A stretch of DNA of 64,000 nt from Diplodia intermedia (GCA_021495925.1 JAKEKT010000038.1:124001-188000), one strand, 5' to 3'; counted from the first letter of the stretch, positions 11,292 through 23,127 are shown. Program-made: numbers and translations. The notes: generated from the letters alone by a model not told the origin.

Positions 11292-12779
11292 CTATATCGA
11301 GGAGGGGTAGAGCATGATGCGGACGGAGGCGCCGAAGGACTTGGGGGGGAGGTTGTTCCTGAACTGGGCGCGGACAACGCCGGAGTTGCCGTGGGGACTG
11401 ACGATACGTTAGTCCTTTCGATTTCCCAGGTGAACTTGAAGGAACGTGATGGCTTACCGGGTGACCTTGCCCCAGATGACGCGGATCTTGGAGCCGCGGA
11501 CCTCCTTGTTGGTGCGGTAGACGAAGGCGACGCGCTTGCCGTTGTAGAAAGCGGCCTCCTGGGAGTCCTGGACGCCCTCTGCATTTTTCAAGTCAGCACT
11601 GCTGTTTCTGGAACCTCGAGTTTATCCGGCTTCATCCTTTCATCCCCTCCTTTTTCCTCCGGCTTTCCCGGTTCACGCTCTCTCGAGGGGATCTGATTGG
11701 GGGTTATTCTTACCGATCCTGATCAGGCTGGTGTTGGGGTTGAGGGTGTGCTTGCCACGCTGGTAGCTGACGTGGCGGCCCCTACAAGAAAAAGAGTCTC
11801 AGCATGGTCGTTCATTCGTGCGTTATTTTGCATATGACAGTGGTGTAAACGGCATGGGAAAAAGAGAGAATGCGAGGCGAGCCCAGAGCGGCGTCTTCGT
11901 GGACAAGGGAAGACAGTGGCGGTAAACATAGTCGAGGATAGGCAGGTGGTCATCGGTGTAGTTGTCGTGGGCGTAGGTGCGAGAGTGGTGGGCATGTCCG
12001 GTCGACGGTAGAGAATCCGAATGAGATAGCCGCATGAGAATAGCTTCCCGTTTCCGCGCTACCGCTCGTCTACGGACAAAACACCCTTTGCGGGAAAGAC
12101 GAGAAGATGCCTCGCGGGTTTGAGGAAGAGGGGAGAGCACTAGACGTAGCGTATGGATCTTGCCAAAGAAGCGTATAATCCACTTATCGCATCGTCATGC
12201 CGTAGCCAATCGTCCGGCAAGGCCCCTCCGTCAGCTCCATCCCGGGGCAAAATCTAGGCTTTGTACGGAGGCCTGCCAGGATAGGCAGGCTCAGGACACA
12301 CTCCATTGCGTGGGTGTGTGCCAAAGCCCAAGGCGTCAGGCCTCCGGATTCTTTCCCGCCACCTTAGATGCCTGTCCATCGTGAAATCGGCCTCCGTGAT
12401 GCGTTCGGTCGATCGGCCGATCGGCCAGTGTGCGATATTGGTGCGTTCAACTCGATCGGTCGGTCGTCATGGGCTTTGCCGGGGCTCGCCGGGCGTTGTG
12501 TGCGTTTGGGAAAATAACGGAAAGAGGCTCACTTACTTAACGTAAACTACAGAAAATCAAAAGTCAGCTCGGAAGTTCAAAAGAGGGCAATGCGATCTCT
12601 CGAGAGCCATTGCAGCATCCGTGAGCACGCTGTCGCAAGGTGAAAGTCGGCGAGGGCGTTTTCGCGTCGCCTCCCGAATTTTTGACTTGCGACAGCGACG
12701 GTGCTGAAGGAAACTCGAAATCGCGCAAGGGAAAAACGGAAAGGAAAGACGTACGGCGGTTGCCGGACTCGGAAGGCAT
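11292..12779 (-). CDS. RPL33: 60S ribosomal protein eL33 (L35Ae)
   Basis: Structural protein of the large ribosomal subunit, 109 residues. Five exons on the minus strand: 12755-12779, 12537-12546, 11714-11781, 11458-11578, 11292-11397. Joined, they start MPSESGNRLYVKGRHVSYQ and end KSFGASVRIMLYPSSI, a near-perfect match to eL33. The second exon is only 10 nt, flanked by TAG before it and GTAAGT after it; with the neighbouring phases it supplies the last two bases of a Leu codon, Tyr, Val and the first two bases of a Lys codon (part of NRLYVKG), so it is required. The following intron (11782-12536, 755 nt) is very long for this genome and contains repeated GATCGGCC units near 12409-12427. Long introns near the start codon are common in ribosomal protein genes. 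Confidence 0.93.
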
Positions 12780-13337
12780 TTTGTCGGGTTGGAAAGGTGC
12801 CGATGGGGTTCGTTGTCGGAGGGGTTTGGTTGTCGTCGTCGTCGTCGCTTCGTCACATCGCGAGTGTGCGTTTCGGCGCCCCAAGTGTTTCGGGTGTGGG
12901 TTCCACGCTCGCTCCAAGCCCGAGTCACGTGCGCCCTGGCCGAACTTGGCCCGTGGTGACCCTCAGTGCCAGCAAACCATACCCCTCAGGCATTCTTTAA
13001 TTCACAGCAATACGGTTTGTGAAACATTAACTTCATTGAGACTATGTGCGTGAATGTTGTTGATATCAACAAAACGAAAGACCCCTACTAGAATCCAATC
13101 AAGTCCGATTTTGATCCAACCCTTTTTCATTCTTCCCCCTCACATCTTTGTCTTTTTCTTTACCTACCCGGGCTTTATTCGATTTTTTTTTTGCTTTGTT
13201 GAACGCCTCCCATGCAAAAACATGATTCCATTTTTTTGTTCTACCCCGAACGGAAGAACGCCATGTTGAATGCTCGACCCTAATACGCACTGCGCTCTGC
13301 TGCCAGAAAAACGGTGCCATAGGAAGAATACTTACAT
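12780..13337. promoter_or_regulatory. eL33 promoter region, also 3' flank of the phosphoglycerate dehydrogenase gene
   Basis: Upstream of the minus-strand eL33 start. An E-box CACGTG lies at 12926-12931, about 150 nt from the ATG. The part nearer 13337 is T-rich on the plus strand and probably contains the 3' UTR of the next minus-strand gene. No gene seen. Confidence 0.45.
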
Positions 13338-15066
13338 TTAATAGAGAACGCGAGTCCTGATGTTGGACTGCAGGTCCTCGAGCTCCTGGTACAGGGCCTT
13401 GATCTCTGCTTCGTTGACGTCCGAGATATCGGCAAGCAGGTAGGCAACCTGATTTCGAGGTTAGTCCAAGGCTTGATGGCAAAACTAGAATGACTCTTAC
13501 CTCGCCCTTGGCGTCGACAGTCTGCTTGTCGATGTTGTGGTCACCAAGGATATCGTTCACGCGACGCAACACACCGGGAATGTTCTTGTGGATGAAGCAA
13601 GCGCGAACGTGGTTGGGCTCGTCAGTGGTGAGCGAGCGCAGCGCAAGCTCGGGCATGTTGACCGACTGGAGAGTGTTGCCCTCATTGACGTATTTGGTCA
13701 ACGCGCTGGCAACCTCGATACCAATGGCGCTTTGAGCCTCCTCGGTGGAGCCACCAATGTGGGGAGTGAGGATGATGTTCTTCAACTTGCTAAGATCCTC
13801 CGCCCAGGGGTTCAGGTCAGCGTTAAAGTAGGGACCGTTTCCGGCAGGCTCGTTGGGGTAAACATCGAGCGCCGCACCGGCAATGTGGCCGCTGCGCATG
13901 GCGTCCACCAGAGCAGGGATGTCTACAACGCTGCCACGGCTGGCGTTGAGGAGGTAGCTGCCGCTGCGCATCTTCGCAAGCTGCTCGGCACCAATCATGT
14001 TCTTGGTCTCAGCAGACTCGGGGACGTGGAGGGTGACGAAGTCGGCGCCGGCAAGGAGCTCATCCAAGCTGTTCATTTGGCGAGCAGTGCTCATAGCCTA
14101 TAATTACGGTTATTCGGCCAAGTCCGTTTGGTCCAGAATGAGTCACTCACCATCAGGTTCATCACATCGTAGTAGATGACTGTCATACCCATGGCCTCGG
14201 CCATAACCGACAGCTGGCTACCAATGTGACCGTAACCAATGATACCAAGCGTCTTTCCTCTGATCTCCCAGCAGCCCGCAGATACCTTGTTCCAGACACC
14301 GTTGTGGAGCTCATTGGAGCGGTCGCCGAGCTGCCTGGCGAGGGCAATGATCTCGGAGATGATCAACTCGGCGACACTGCGCGAGTTGGAGAAGGGGGAG
14401 TTGAAGACGGCAATGCCATTGTTGGCGGCGTACTCGAGGTCGACCTGGTTGGTGCCAATGCAGAAGCAGCCGATGACAATGAGGTTCTTGGCCTCCTTGA
14501 GCACCCTCTCGTTAAGCTTGGTCTTGGAGCGGATGCCAATGACGTGCACGTCCCTGCGATGTGTCAGACCCATTGCAAGTCTCCTGATGTTCCCACAGTT
14601 CTCCGCAGTCGTGCACGAAAAATGTCTTGTGTCCGATGCCGGCAGTCAGACGACCGGGCGGCGGCGCTGGTGGCTCGCGGCTCTTCTACCGCAATTCATT
14701 GCAGCGGGCGCGCTTGAACCTGGCGGCGCAGAGGAGTGCAGCTTACCGGATCTTCTCAATGAGCTGATCCTCGGGCAGCGAGCTCTTGACGAACTCGACC
14801 TGGTAGCCCTGGCCCTGGAGGATGTCCCGTCCGGTCTGGTTGACGTTCTCGAGCAGGAGAACCTTGATGTCCTGGGTGGCGAAGGGCTTGAGATGCTTCG
14901 TGCGGGCGGCGGAGGCCTGGTGTCTCGCTTCGGCGCCGTAGCTGGACGGCGGGGAGTGGAAGGCAGCAGAGGGGCTGGTGGAGAGGTTGAGGGTGTTGTG
15001 GACGGCGCTGGCGAGGGCGTCGCCGTGGGCGGGAGAGCGGCCGGCAATATCAACAGCAGGCGTCAT
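13338..15066 (-). CDS. SER3: D-3-phosphoglycerate dehydrogenase (serine biosynthesis)
   Basis: Oxidises 3-phosphoglycerate to 3-phosphohydroxypyruvate with NAD, the first step of the phosphorylated serine pathway, in the cytosol. Four exons: 14747-15066, 14151-14553, 13501-14097, 13338-13448; 476 residues, close to yeast Ser3/Ser33 (469). Visible: Rossmann nucleotide site GYGHIGSQ; catalytic Arg in NASRGSVVD; catalytic His in LTPHIGGST; and a C-terminal ACT regulatory domain (VRACFIHKNIPGVL to the end), whose last part is the 111-nt terminal exon ending QSNIRTRVLY. The ACT domain suggests serine feedback. The first intron is 193 nt, the others about 52. A Gcn4/CPC1-type TGACTCA site lies 73 nt upstream of the start, which fits general amino-acid control. 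Confidence 0.95.
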
Positions 15067-15138
15067 GGTGGCAGTGGGTGTGGTGAAAGAAAGGTGTGGG
15101 TGGAGAGACTATTAAAGAAAGAGCACTGCTGCGGCGGT

Positions 15139-15145
15139 TGACTCA
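15139..15145. promoter_or_regulatory. Gcn4/CPC1-type binding site (TGACTCA)
   Basis: Exact TGACTCA core about 73 nt upstream of the ATG of the serine biosynthesis gene. In fungi the bZIP factor Gcn4/CPC1/CpcA binds this sequence during amino-acid starvation. One 7-mer can occur by chance, but its position and the gene's function agree. Confidence 0.55.
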
Positions 15146-16089
15146 AATCGCGGGGCGCGTCATCCGACTCCGGGCGCTCAAAAAAGTTCTCCGCTGCGTC
15201 CGCACCCGTTCCCGTGCCCCTCGCTGCATGATTCGCGTGGCCCGCCGCCGGTGTCCGGCCTGCGCCCCATCGCCGACCACTCGGCATAATCGGCGCCATT
15301 GCGCTGCCGCCTCCTGCCACGCCGACGCTGACATGTTATTTTCTCCGGTGGTTGGGGCTGTTCCATGCTAGCAGCAAGTAGGCGTGCGCCTAGACGTTGG
15401 TGTGCGCTGCTGCTGACCGAAGCCGGCCCTCCCACGACTGGTCCCGCCGGATGACACCATTGCCGCCGGGAAATCCTGGTCGTCGCTCTATTCAATCGTC
15501 TGCTAGTGCGAGGGCATAATGCATTAAAATTCAGTAGACCAATGGAAGCCCGCATCTGGTGAGGAAGGGACGACGACTTTCCGTTGTCTCTAACAAGCTA
15601 CAACGACTTTTTCTGTGCTGTGAAGAAACCTCTACGCTCCGCCCGAGAGATTAGATGAACCTGCCTGCCGCCTCCGCTGCCGCCGTCTGCAAGCAAGCAT
15701 CAACATGAATAAGGGAAACTACAACAAAAGACACCCTTGCCGCAAAGCGCCCGGTCCTCCTGAATTGTGCAGAGCAATCTCGACCTACTATCTAGCCGAA
15801 AATGAATCGCCGAAGCACGAAGGGGAAAAACTGCAATCCGAATAGCCTACAAGCCTCCATGATGCCCCGAGCTGTACCAAGGAAGGTATGGGGATGATCG
15901 TGGTGCTGCATGAAATGTCTGTTGCCAGGGAATGAACCAAATGGGGTGGGAGGATCGTGAGGGGGGAAATGCCGTCTACATCCGATGCCGTTAATGCAGC
16001 TCGCAAGGAGCCATAGAGGGGACAAGAGAAGATGGCCTAGGCGGCGCGATGTTCTAGGCTACTGTCGAGCTACCGCGAGCGCCCAGCCT
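15146..16089. other. Intergenic region, upstream of SER3 and downstream of NAP1
   Basis: Carries the distal SER3 promoter and the NAP1 3' UTR (both genes are on the minus strand). I see short chance frames only. Confidence 0.5.
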
Positions 16090-17724
16090 CTAGCTCTGCT
16101 TGCACTCGGCCGCCTCCTGCTTCGGCTTCGAGCCATCACCCTGCAAAGAAGGTTAGAATGTTTTTGGCCGGCACTGGCTTCGGGGCAAGCATGACATACC
16201 TCCTCGTCTGACTCGTCATCCTCGTCCCTGTCGTCACTGAGGTCGTCCTCCTCCTCGTCGTCCTCGTCCTCGAACTCGCCCTCGTCGTAGTCGTCGATCT
16301 GCTCGAACTGGAGAGCCTCGCCGGTAAACCAGTCGATGGCGCGGGGAATGAGCTTCTCCTTGATGTCCTCGCCAAGCTGGTAGTCAAGCTCGAGGCGCTC
16401 CTCAATGTCGGACGAGATGTCGTCATCCTCGTCGGTGGGGGCCTTGGGCGGGGAGAAGAAGTTGAAGAACGACTCGGTGGGGACGGTCTTCTTGACCACG
16501 CGGGTCTGCTTGGTGTCTAGTCAAGTGTTAGCCGAGCTAGTGTCTCAGCAGCAGTGCACCTTACTCTTGTTCCTCTGCTTCTTGCTCTCAACACGGACAG
16601 TCAGGTCCTTGCCGGGGAGCCAGTCGATCTTGTCACCCTCGGCGTGGTCGTAGATGAAGTCACCCTCGTAACCGTTCTCCTCCTGGTAGTAGTAGGTCTT
16701 GGTGATGGTCTTGTTGCTGAAGAACTCGTTCTCAGCGAACTCAAAGATCAGGCGGAAACCGGGCTTGTCGAGGTACTCCATGCGGATATCGGTCAGGGAT
16801 TTCAGAGCAGTCTCGTCGCGGTCGGTGATCATCTCAGCGAGAGAGACCTGGTTCTTCATGGCAGACAACCAGAACTCGGGGATACCCTTGACAGGCTCGG
16901 CGGGCTCGGCGGGCTTCTCCTCCTCGGCGGGCTTCTCAGCCTCCTCGTCCTCCTCGTCGTGGATCTCGCCGGCCCGGACCTCCTCTTCACTGGGCTCCTC
17001 CTGGCCATTGACGATCTTGGCACGCTTCTGGTACAGCGGAGTGAACTTGGCGAAGTACTTCTTCTCCAGCTGCAGGACTTCTTCTTGGAACTCGGCCTCG
17101 AGCTTGGAGTGCTCCTTCTGGACGCCCTTCAGGCCGGCGACACGCTTACGGACATCGGTGGGAAGGGACTCAATGTAGCCGGACGAACGGCCGACAAGCG
17201 AGCCAAGCTTGCCCTGGATCATGGACACGAGCTGGGGGTTCTGGGCGAAGATGGACGCGGCCGTGGCGCGGTCGAAATCCTCTGGCGGGGTATTAGCCTC
17301 GGCGCTGGAAATGTTGCGAGATGCCGGCGCGGGCAGTGTTTTGGACAACGCCGCGGGCCGCTGCAAGGTCGTCGGCGGGCCATGCGTGCGTCGAGACAAG
17401 TGGCATTCCGGGGCTCGTCGCATAGGCGCCAGGCAACGGCAAACGGCGGCGTTGCGGCAACTCGACGTGCCCGCGCAGGCCCGCGACGGCGTTTTTCGCA
17501 GCGGAGACGTGTGGGGATTTGCTCACCTTCCTTGATACTCGCGACGCCGGGCTGCTGGGCGCGCGAAGAGATGGGGGCGGCGTTGGCCGGGGTGTTCTGC
17601 GGCGTACTGAGAAGCGGATCGTAGTTAGCGGCAAGAGTCGCCATGGCTGAGGTGTTGAAAGGAGCAGTGAGACGTACGGCGCGATGGCCTGGTCGGCGCG
17701 CTTATTGCGGATGGGCTCAGACAT
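16090..17724 (-). CDS. NAP1: Nucleosome assembly protein 1
   Basis: Histone H2A-H2B chaperone that shuttles between cytoplasm and nucleus. Five exons: 17678-17724, 17527-17606, 16565-17281, 16200-16516, 16090-16140; 403 residues. The joined start is MSEPIRNKRADQAIAPTPQ. The core NAP fold includes IPEFWLSAMKNQ and GFRLIFEFAENEFF; a basic KKQRNKNTKQTRVVKK crosses an intron; FFNFFSPP follows; and a long Asp/Glu tail (about residues 360-385) precedes a C-terminal CKQS, the CaaX-like ending known in NAP1 proteins. Splicing at the first intron had to use the acceptor at 17607-17609 to keep the PTPQNTP frame; the alternative ATG at 17644 lies inside that intron. The second intron is 245 nt. Confidence 0.95.
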
Positions 17725-18315
17725 TATGCGTGTGGAATTTGCTGAGCGCGGGAAGAGGGTGGGAGGGAGGGAGGGGAGCGGTTGAGAGTTTGTTGGACGT
17801 TGGGTGTTCCGTTGTGGACTTGGGGCAAGACGCCTGCAGTTTTTGCCGCCGCTAAGCTAAGAGAGCCCGCGAACAATGCGCGTCCGTCGGCGCACTCACC
17901 TGCCTCCAAGCCACGCTGCCCCCGGGTCGACCGGCCGGGTCAGTGAGCGAGCATCCCTACGCCGCCGCGGCTGACTCACAGTCCGCCCGGGTGGGTTTCT
18001 GCGCGCGCCAGGCCAACGGCCTTTCCAGCGTCGCGCCGCGTCTATCGTGGCACTGCATGAAACACATCACCGCGCGCGCAATTGGACGCCCGCCCTCACC
18101 GATTCTACCTGTCTACGGGTATCGCTCCATGCACGCCCAACAAGAATGATGACGCCCGGCTCCCAAACAAAAAGAAGCCGCCCACCCGCGGCCCGTCCGC
18201 CAGAGCCGCGCACATGACGCCGTTGCCGTTGCCGATGGCTGCGGCCAGAGACGGGTAAACAAAAAACAAAAAAGCAATAAAAGCCGTCGCTCTGCGCTCG
18301 TCCCCGCCCGCACTA
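17725..18315. other. NAP1 promoter and transporter 3' flank
   Basis: Between two minus-strand genes. GC-rich, without recognisable gene; it must hold the NAP1 promoter next to 17725. Confidence 0.5.
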
Positions 18316-20385
18316 CTACTCGATGTATCTCAGCCTGCTGGTCGCGTAGGCGGCCCCTGCCGCAGAAAGAGCCCCGATAAACAAACACACGGCGATTGCA
18401 TTCGGTCCGTCTGTAGGATGTGTCTCGGCCGGATGGGCCTCCTTGGCCAATTCTGGACTCTTGCCTGGCTCGAGCAGCGAAAAGACGGCCCAGCTATAGC
18501 CTCCGTTGTCAGCTATCGATAACCGCCCGCAGCAACGCTTGGCCGCCCTTACCTGATGAAGGTGCCGACGAACTGCGGCAACGTGGTGTAGAGGTTCAGG
18601 ATGCCGAGATAGACGCCGGATAACTCGCCACTCTCGTTCCGCGCTTCTCCATGCGCCCCTGTGGACCCCATCTCGATGGCACTGTTCGACAGGCGCCTGT
18701 ACCCGTGGCCGTTGGCTGATGCGGACGATCCTAGCCGGTTGATCTCTGCTCCGACTGTCAGACGCCCGCAGAAAATCTCCATGTGCACAAGTCACTCACC
18801 AACGCCCATGAACGTAAATGGAGCCCAGCACGTAATCGCCCACGGAACGCCGCAGATCGCGACGATCGTGGTCGCATAGCGAAAAGAGTCGGCGAACGGC
18901 GCCAGCAGCATGGAACAGGTAAAGACGAGATGGGACAGCATCCACGCCGTCAGGAGGGATGGCTTGTTCTTCTCGACCTTCTCCACCACCGACGCCAACC
19001 CGGCCGGCGGGCGCGGCGTGAAGTCTGGCTTCTCGTCGTCCGGCTTCTTTACCAACCACGGCAACACGATGGAGCCGGCAAAGGTGATGATGGAGAACAC
19101 GATCAACGACAGGCTCCCCACCCGGCCGATCTGGCCAAGTGTGTCCTCGGATGAGCGGGCGTCCACCGGCGCGTCGTAGCGAATCCAGAGTTCGCCGACC
19201 CATGTGGTGCTGTAGAAAAGGAAGGGGAACCAACCTGCAACTGTTAGCTGGGCTTTGGAACAGAGAGCTGCCACGCACCGATCCACGCCCAGAACTGGAC
19301 CCAGCAGATGGCTGCAATGCGGGGTGGGAGATTGGTAGCCGTCTTCAGTATCTGAGTGAATATATCTATTGCGCCCATGCCGTCGGACTCCCTGCTATTT
19401 TTACATTGGCCCGGTCAGTGTGTACGTGCGCATAGCTATAGCGGCATGACTTACCCATCGTCCGAGAGGACCTTTTCTTGCACCGCCCACGAGGTGATGC
19501 CGACGCACAAGCACAGCACTACTGCAGCCACTACTGTGAGCTGTTTGAACTGCGTGTCGCCAATCAGAGTGCCGAAGATGCTTCCCAGGTCAATGGCCCC
19601 AGCGGCGTAACCCACCAGGGAGCCGACGGCGACCATACGACTAGCTGATGCGGTGATACAAATAAGCCCGCATGATCTCACGCTTGCGCGGCCACCAATC
19701 AGCATTACTCACCCCAGGCTGATCCCATCTGCTGCTTTGGGATGGGCAGCGTGTCTACAACCAGACTCCTACCCGACGCTTGCACTGCGACACGCCAACC
19801 ATGTTAACACGACGGGAAGCAGCCTCCCCGCAGAGACAGCAAGACGACATACCAGCATTGATGGCGAAGTCAATGACATAGATGCACGCCACGGCCAGCG
19901 CAACCGTCGCGCTCTTCCTCGTCTCGCCCTCGGCAACGAAGCAGGAGACGATCTCGGCGGCCCAGCCCATGGCCAGCAACGCGAGGGATACGACAATGGC
20001 ACCGCCCACCATAAAGGGTCTTCTCCTTCCCCACTTCGACCTGCTCCTGTCCGCAATTATCCCGACTATCGGCTGCATTACGAGCCCGGAAAGGGGGCCG
20101 GCGATCCACACGAGCGAGACGGTGCTCTTGGCCAGGCCGAGTGCGAGGAGGTAGGGGGTGCAGTAGGTCATCTCAATGCCCCAGGTGAACCTGCGACGGG
20201 CGGCGGTTAGGCTGGTGTCTGGACAGGCTTCATTCAGGGCGCCGGGCTTACTGGATGCCGATGAGCGAGGCTGTGAGGTAGGCCATGCGGGCGGACTCGG
20301 AGGAGCCCTTGATGCCGGGCGTGCCTGCCTTGCTGGGCGCGGTGGGCGGCAGGGCGCCGGCAGGCGGGATTGCTCCTGTAGGCAT
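18316..20385 (-). CDS. Sugar transporter of the GPH/SUT type (major facilitator superfamily)
   Basis: Probable proton-coupled alpha-glucoside or sucrose importer of the plasma membrane, related to S. pombe Sut1 and plant sucrose carriers. Eight exons: 20252-20385, 19853-20190, 19713-19754, 19455-19644, 19279-19391, 18800-19234, about 18553-18748, 18316-18493; about 541 residues. Family signatures: FTWGIEMTYCTPYLL in the first membrane span, the loop DRSRSKWGRRRPF between spans 2 and 3, DTLPIPKQQMGSAW and WVQFWAWIGWFPF. About 12 hydrophobic spans with a long hydrophilic central loop are visible. The acceptor before EINRLG is ambiguous (18749 or 18755), which changes two residues. The ATG at 20385 was chosen over one at 20631 because the extra residues look non-conserved. 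Substrate cannot be read from the sequence. Confidence 0.88.
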
Positions 20386-23007
20386 TGGTGCGAGGGCGCT
20401 TGGGGGGCTACGGCTGGAGAGCAGGCACGGGCATGTGCAGCAAAGGTGTCGCGTGTGGGCGGCTGTCGCGTGGGGATTGCTCTCAAAGGACGGGCGGAAA
20501 TGGCGCTGGGCGTGGAGCTTCACGTTCACGAGCTGGGCGAGGCCAGGGACTTTTGCGAGATTTGATTGCGGCTGTGGTTCGCAGCGTATATCTGGCTTGA
20601 AGTAGGTTGCGCAGTGCTTGGCTGAGGCCAACGTCAGTCAAGTCGTAAGCGCAGCGACCAGGGGCTTGTCTGGCCTGTCCGGGGCCTCCGTCGTATCCTC
20701 CCGCCAGCGATCCGCCGTATCCGCAGTCTCAGCTCATTCCGCTGCAGCAATAACAAATGCCAAGTCCATCACGGACAGGAACAGGCGCGGAGCTGGGAGT
20801 TGCTTTGCTGTGGCACTGCTGCGTCGCTTGGCCGCGCTAGGCTGCCGCTGCCACTGCCAGGGTCCTCAACCGCCGCCCCGCATGGAGAAGGACGGCTCCA
20901 CCGCGCATCGCCTCGCTCCCCCTCCGCCGATTTGCGCTGCATCCGCTTCCGAACTCAATCCCTCTGTCTCGCGCAGCTTATCGTTTCGCGACCGCGCTTA
21001 CTCTGCACGTCTCTGATTCAGTCCGAGCAACGTTCAAAAGACCCCGACCTGCCCGCTCTGCCTTCCCGGTCGTCCCGAGTTCGTGTGGACAAAGCTCCGA
21101 CTTTCGCAACGCCGCCCGTGTTTGGTCCAAGCTCGTCTTCTGGTAGCTTCGCTCCCGCCATCCGCCCCGAAGTCTGTTTAATGAGACAGTGATGCTGTTC
21201 CGTGCAACGTTGGCCCTGGTCTGACATAGCACGTAGTGATATTGCCGTGCACAAGTGCTCCCTGGCATGGCACTGTCCTGTCTAGGGAGGGCGTCGAGCG
21301 GGGGCGGAATCAGGGAGCACTTTTTACTATGCCTTGATCTGAACGAAGAGCCGAGTCCCATCTCTGACTGGAGGTTTACTGTCGGGCATGCACTTTGTCC
21401 AATCATCAGTCTACAACACCGGCTTTCATCGTGATGGTGATCCAAGGCAACAGAGTTCCAGGCTGCCGTGGAAACGGACGCTCGACATCACACCGACCAT
21501 CTAACCTGCTCCAAGCGGTGGCTATGTGCCGGTACAGAGCATCGCAATGCCAACAACACAGACACAAGATTCGTGGGGTCCCGGTCCGCTCCCCTATTCA
21601 GAGGCCATTCACTAGCTATTAAGCCGGCTGAACGTCACCGCAAGCTGTTCCTCACATACTAAAGAGCATCCGAATCGTAGATGCTCGTCTAAGCCCCATA
21701 GCAGCTTCATCCTTTGTGTCCTCTCTCCACCCAATACAACATGTGTATCCTGATAGAAGACGCTTGGGCAGTAGCAAAATCAATAGACTGACGTCTTGAT
21801 GATATATCCAGTCCGTGCTGGAACTATAAAGAGAGCTGATTGGCACAGTCTTGATCTGCGGATCAAGTTGGCGGAGTCGGTAACAATGTGTTTGCTTTTT
21901 AATCAATAGACGATGATGGTTATACAACACATTCATTTGATTGATGTCTATCAACAAATTCACTACTCGTTCGGTGCCCACAAAGTCCACCGTGCGAACC
22001 GATATCATATCGATACTGCCACTGGTTTCGTCCAATCAGTAGCATTGTCTACTCAACGATATGCGTCGCCCTCTTTCGCTCCCTCCACCAACCGGACTTC
22101 GGCAATGCAAGACACCAACAAGCTTGAATGACGACAACACATTGCCAAGGCGTCCGGCATGTGCCCGACGTTCCCGCACTCTGAAACGGCGTCATGCTGT
22201 CCCAGACCCTACTCGGGTAACCTTCCCCGAGCTCTTCGTACCCACGCTTTTTCCTTATTTCCCTTGGCCACCGCAGGCCCCAACCCTTTTCCGGAGAAAA
22301 ATGTGAAGAAAAAAACTTGAAAGAATGACAAAGGCGGTTCCAGACGCGTTCGATGTGCTTCTTCTCCACGCCAGACTCCACTTTGCTGACGGGACCCACT
22401 AATTTCCGCACGTCGCCCCGGTGGAGCAGAGGCGAACCAGGGCCCGACTGACCGGTCGGTTCTAATTTTTGTTGTGGTGCGGGTTACGAATAATAATACG
22501 GCCGGCCGACAAGCGTGGCACATGGTAACAGATTTTTTCTTCTCTTTTGCCCCCTCGCTTGTTGCATGGTGTAGAGGCTCTTCATGACAGAAGCCATTGC
22601 GTACATTAATGGTCACTTCAATGAGATTCCACCGTGCTATTGGGAAGCAGGGTCTGGCGTTGTGCAGGAGAATCCTGGTTCTGACTGCTTGGACCTGCCA
22701 CCTGCAACGATGAATTTTGCTTGAAAATCACGATAAGCGCGCTACGCGTCCGCTTCGGCGTCTCTGAAGCACCAGTGATGCCAGCAAAACAAACGGAGCC
22801 ATGTTAAATAGATACCAGGTTCCAATCTGCCGTCTACCTTGCAATCTCTCAACCATATCTCGCGCTGTTGGTGGGCAAAAAGGATTATCAATGTCTCCAT
22901 GGCAACAGCCACCACCAATGTTTGCTTCCACACAACTTCCCCAACAACTATGCAAGCCGATCCCAACCATTCCAGATGGCAAAACAGATGCCCAAAAGGC
23001 AAAAGAA
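20386..23007. other. Gene-poor region upstream of the transporter
   Basis: Holds the transporter promoter near 20386 and then sequence in which I can support no gene. Only short frames occur. Base composition becomes AT-richer from about 21.6 kb. A 15-base match to the tRNA-Gly gene that follows lies at about 22706-22721. I could not identify a transposon. Confidence 0.5.
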
Positions 23008-23127
23008 TGCGTCGGCCGGGAATCGAACCCGGGGCTCATCGAGATTACACGATCGGAGCACCTGAGCGAGCTCAGATGGTATCCAACCACGTGGCAACGA
23101 TGAATTTTACCACTAAACCACCAACGC
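23008..23127 (-). tRNA. tRNA-Gly (GCC) with a 49-nt intron
   Basis: Minus-strand cloverleaf. Acceptor arms GCGTTGG and CCGACGC pair (one G-U), followed by discriminator A. The T arm is CCGGG-TTCGATT-CCCGG. The anticodon stem CATCG/CGATG is perfect around loop TTGCCA-T with anticodon GCC (23095-23093). The intron (about 23043-23091) sits after position 37, the canonical site for nuclear tRNA introns, and is long for a tRNA. The mature tRNA would have 71 nt before CCA addition. Internal promoter boxes A (TGGTTTAGTGG) and B (GGTTCGATTCC) look intact. Confidence 0.92.

Noticed and set aside
11723..12140. Open frames on the minus strand inside the long eL33 intron
   Set aside because: They are short, lack family resemblance and lie inside an intron fixed by the eL33 protein sequence.
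17644..17644. Alternative NAP1 start ATG
   Set aside because: The upstream exon (MSEPIRNKRADQ) matches the NAP1 N-terminus, and the ATG at 17644 lies inside the first intron.
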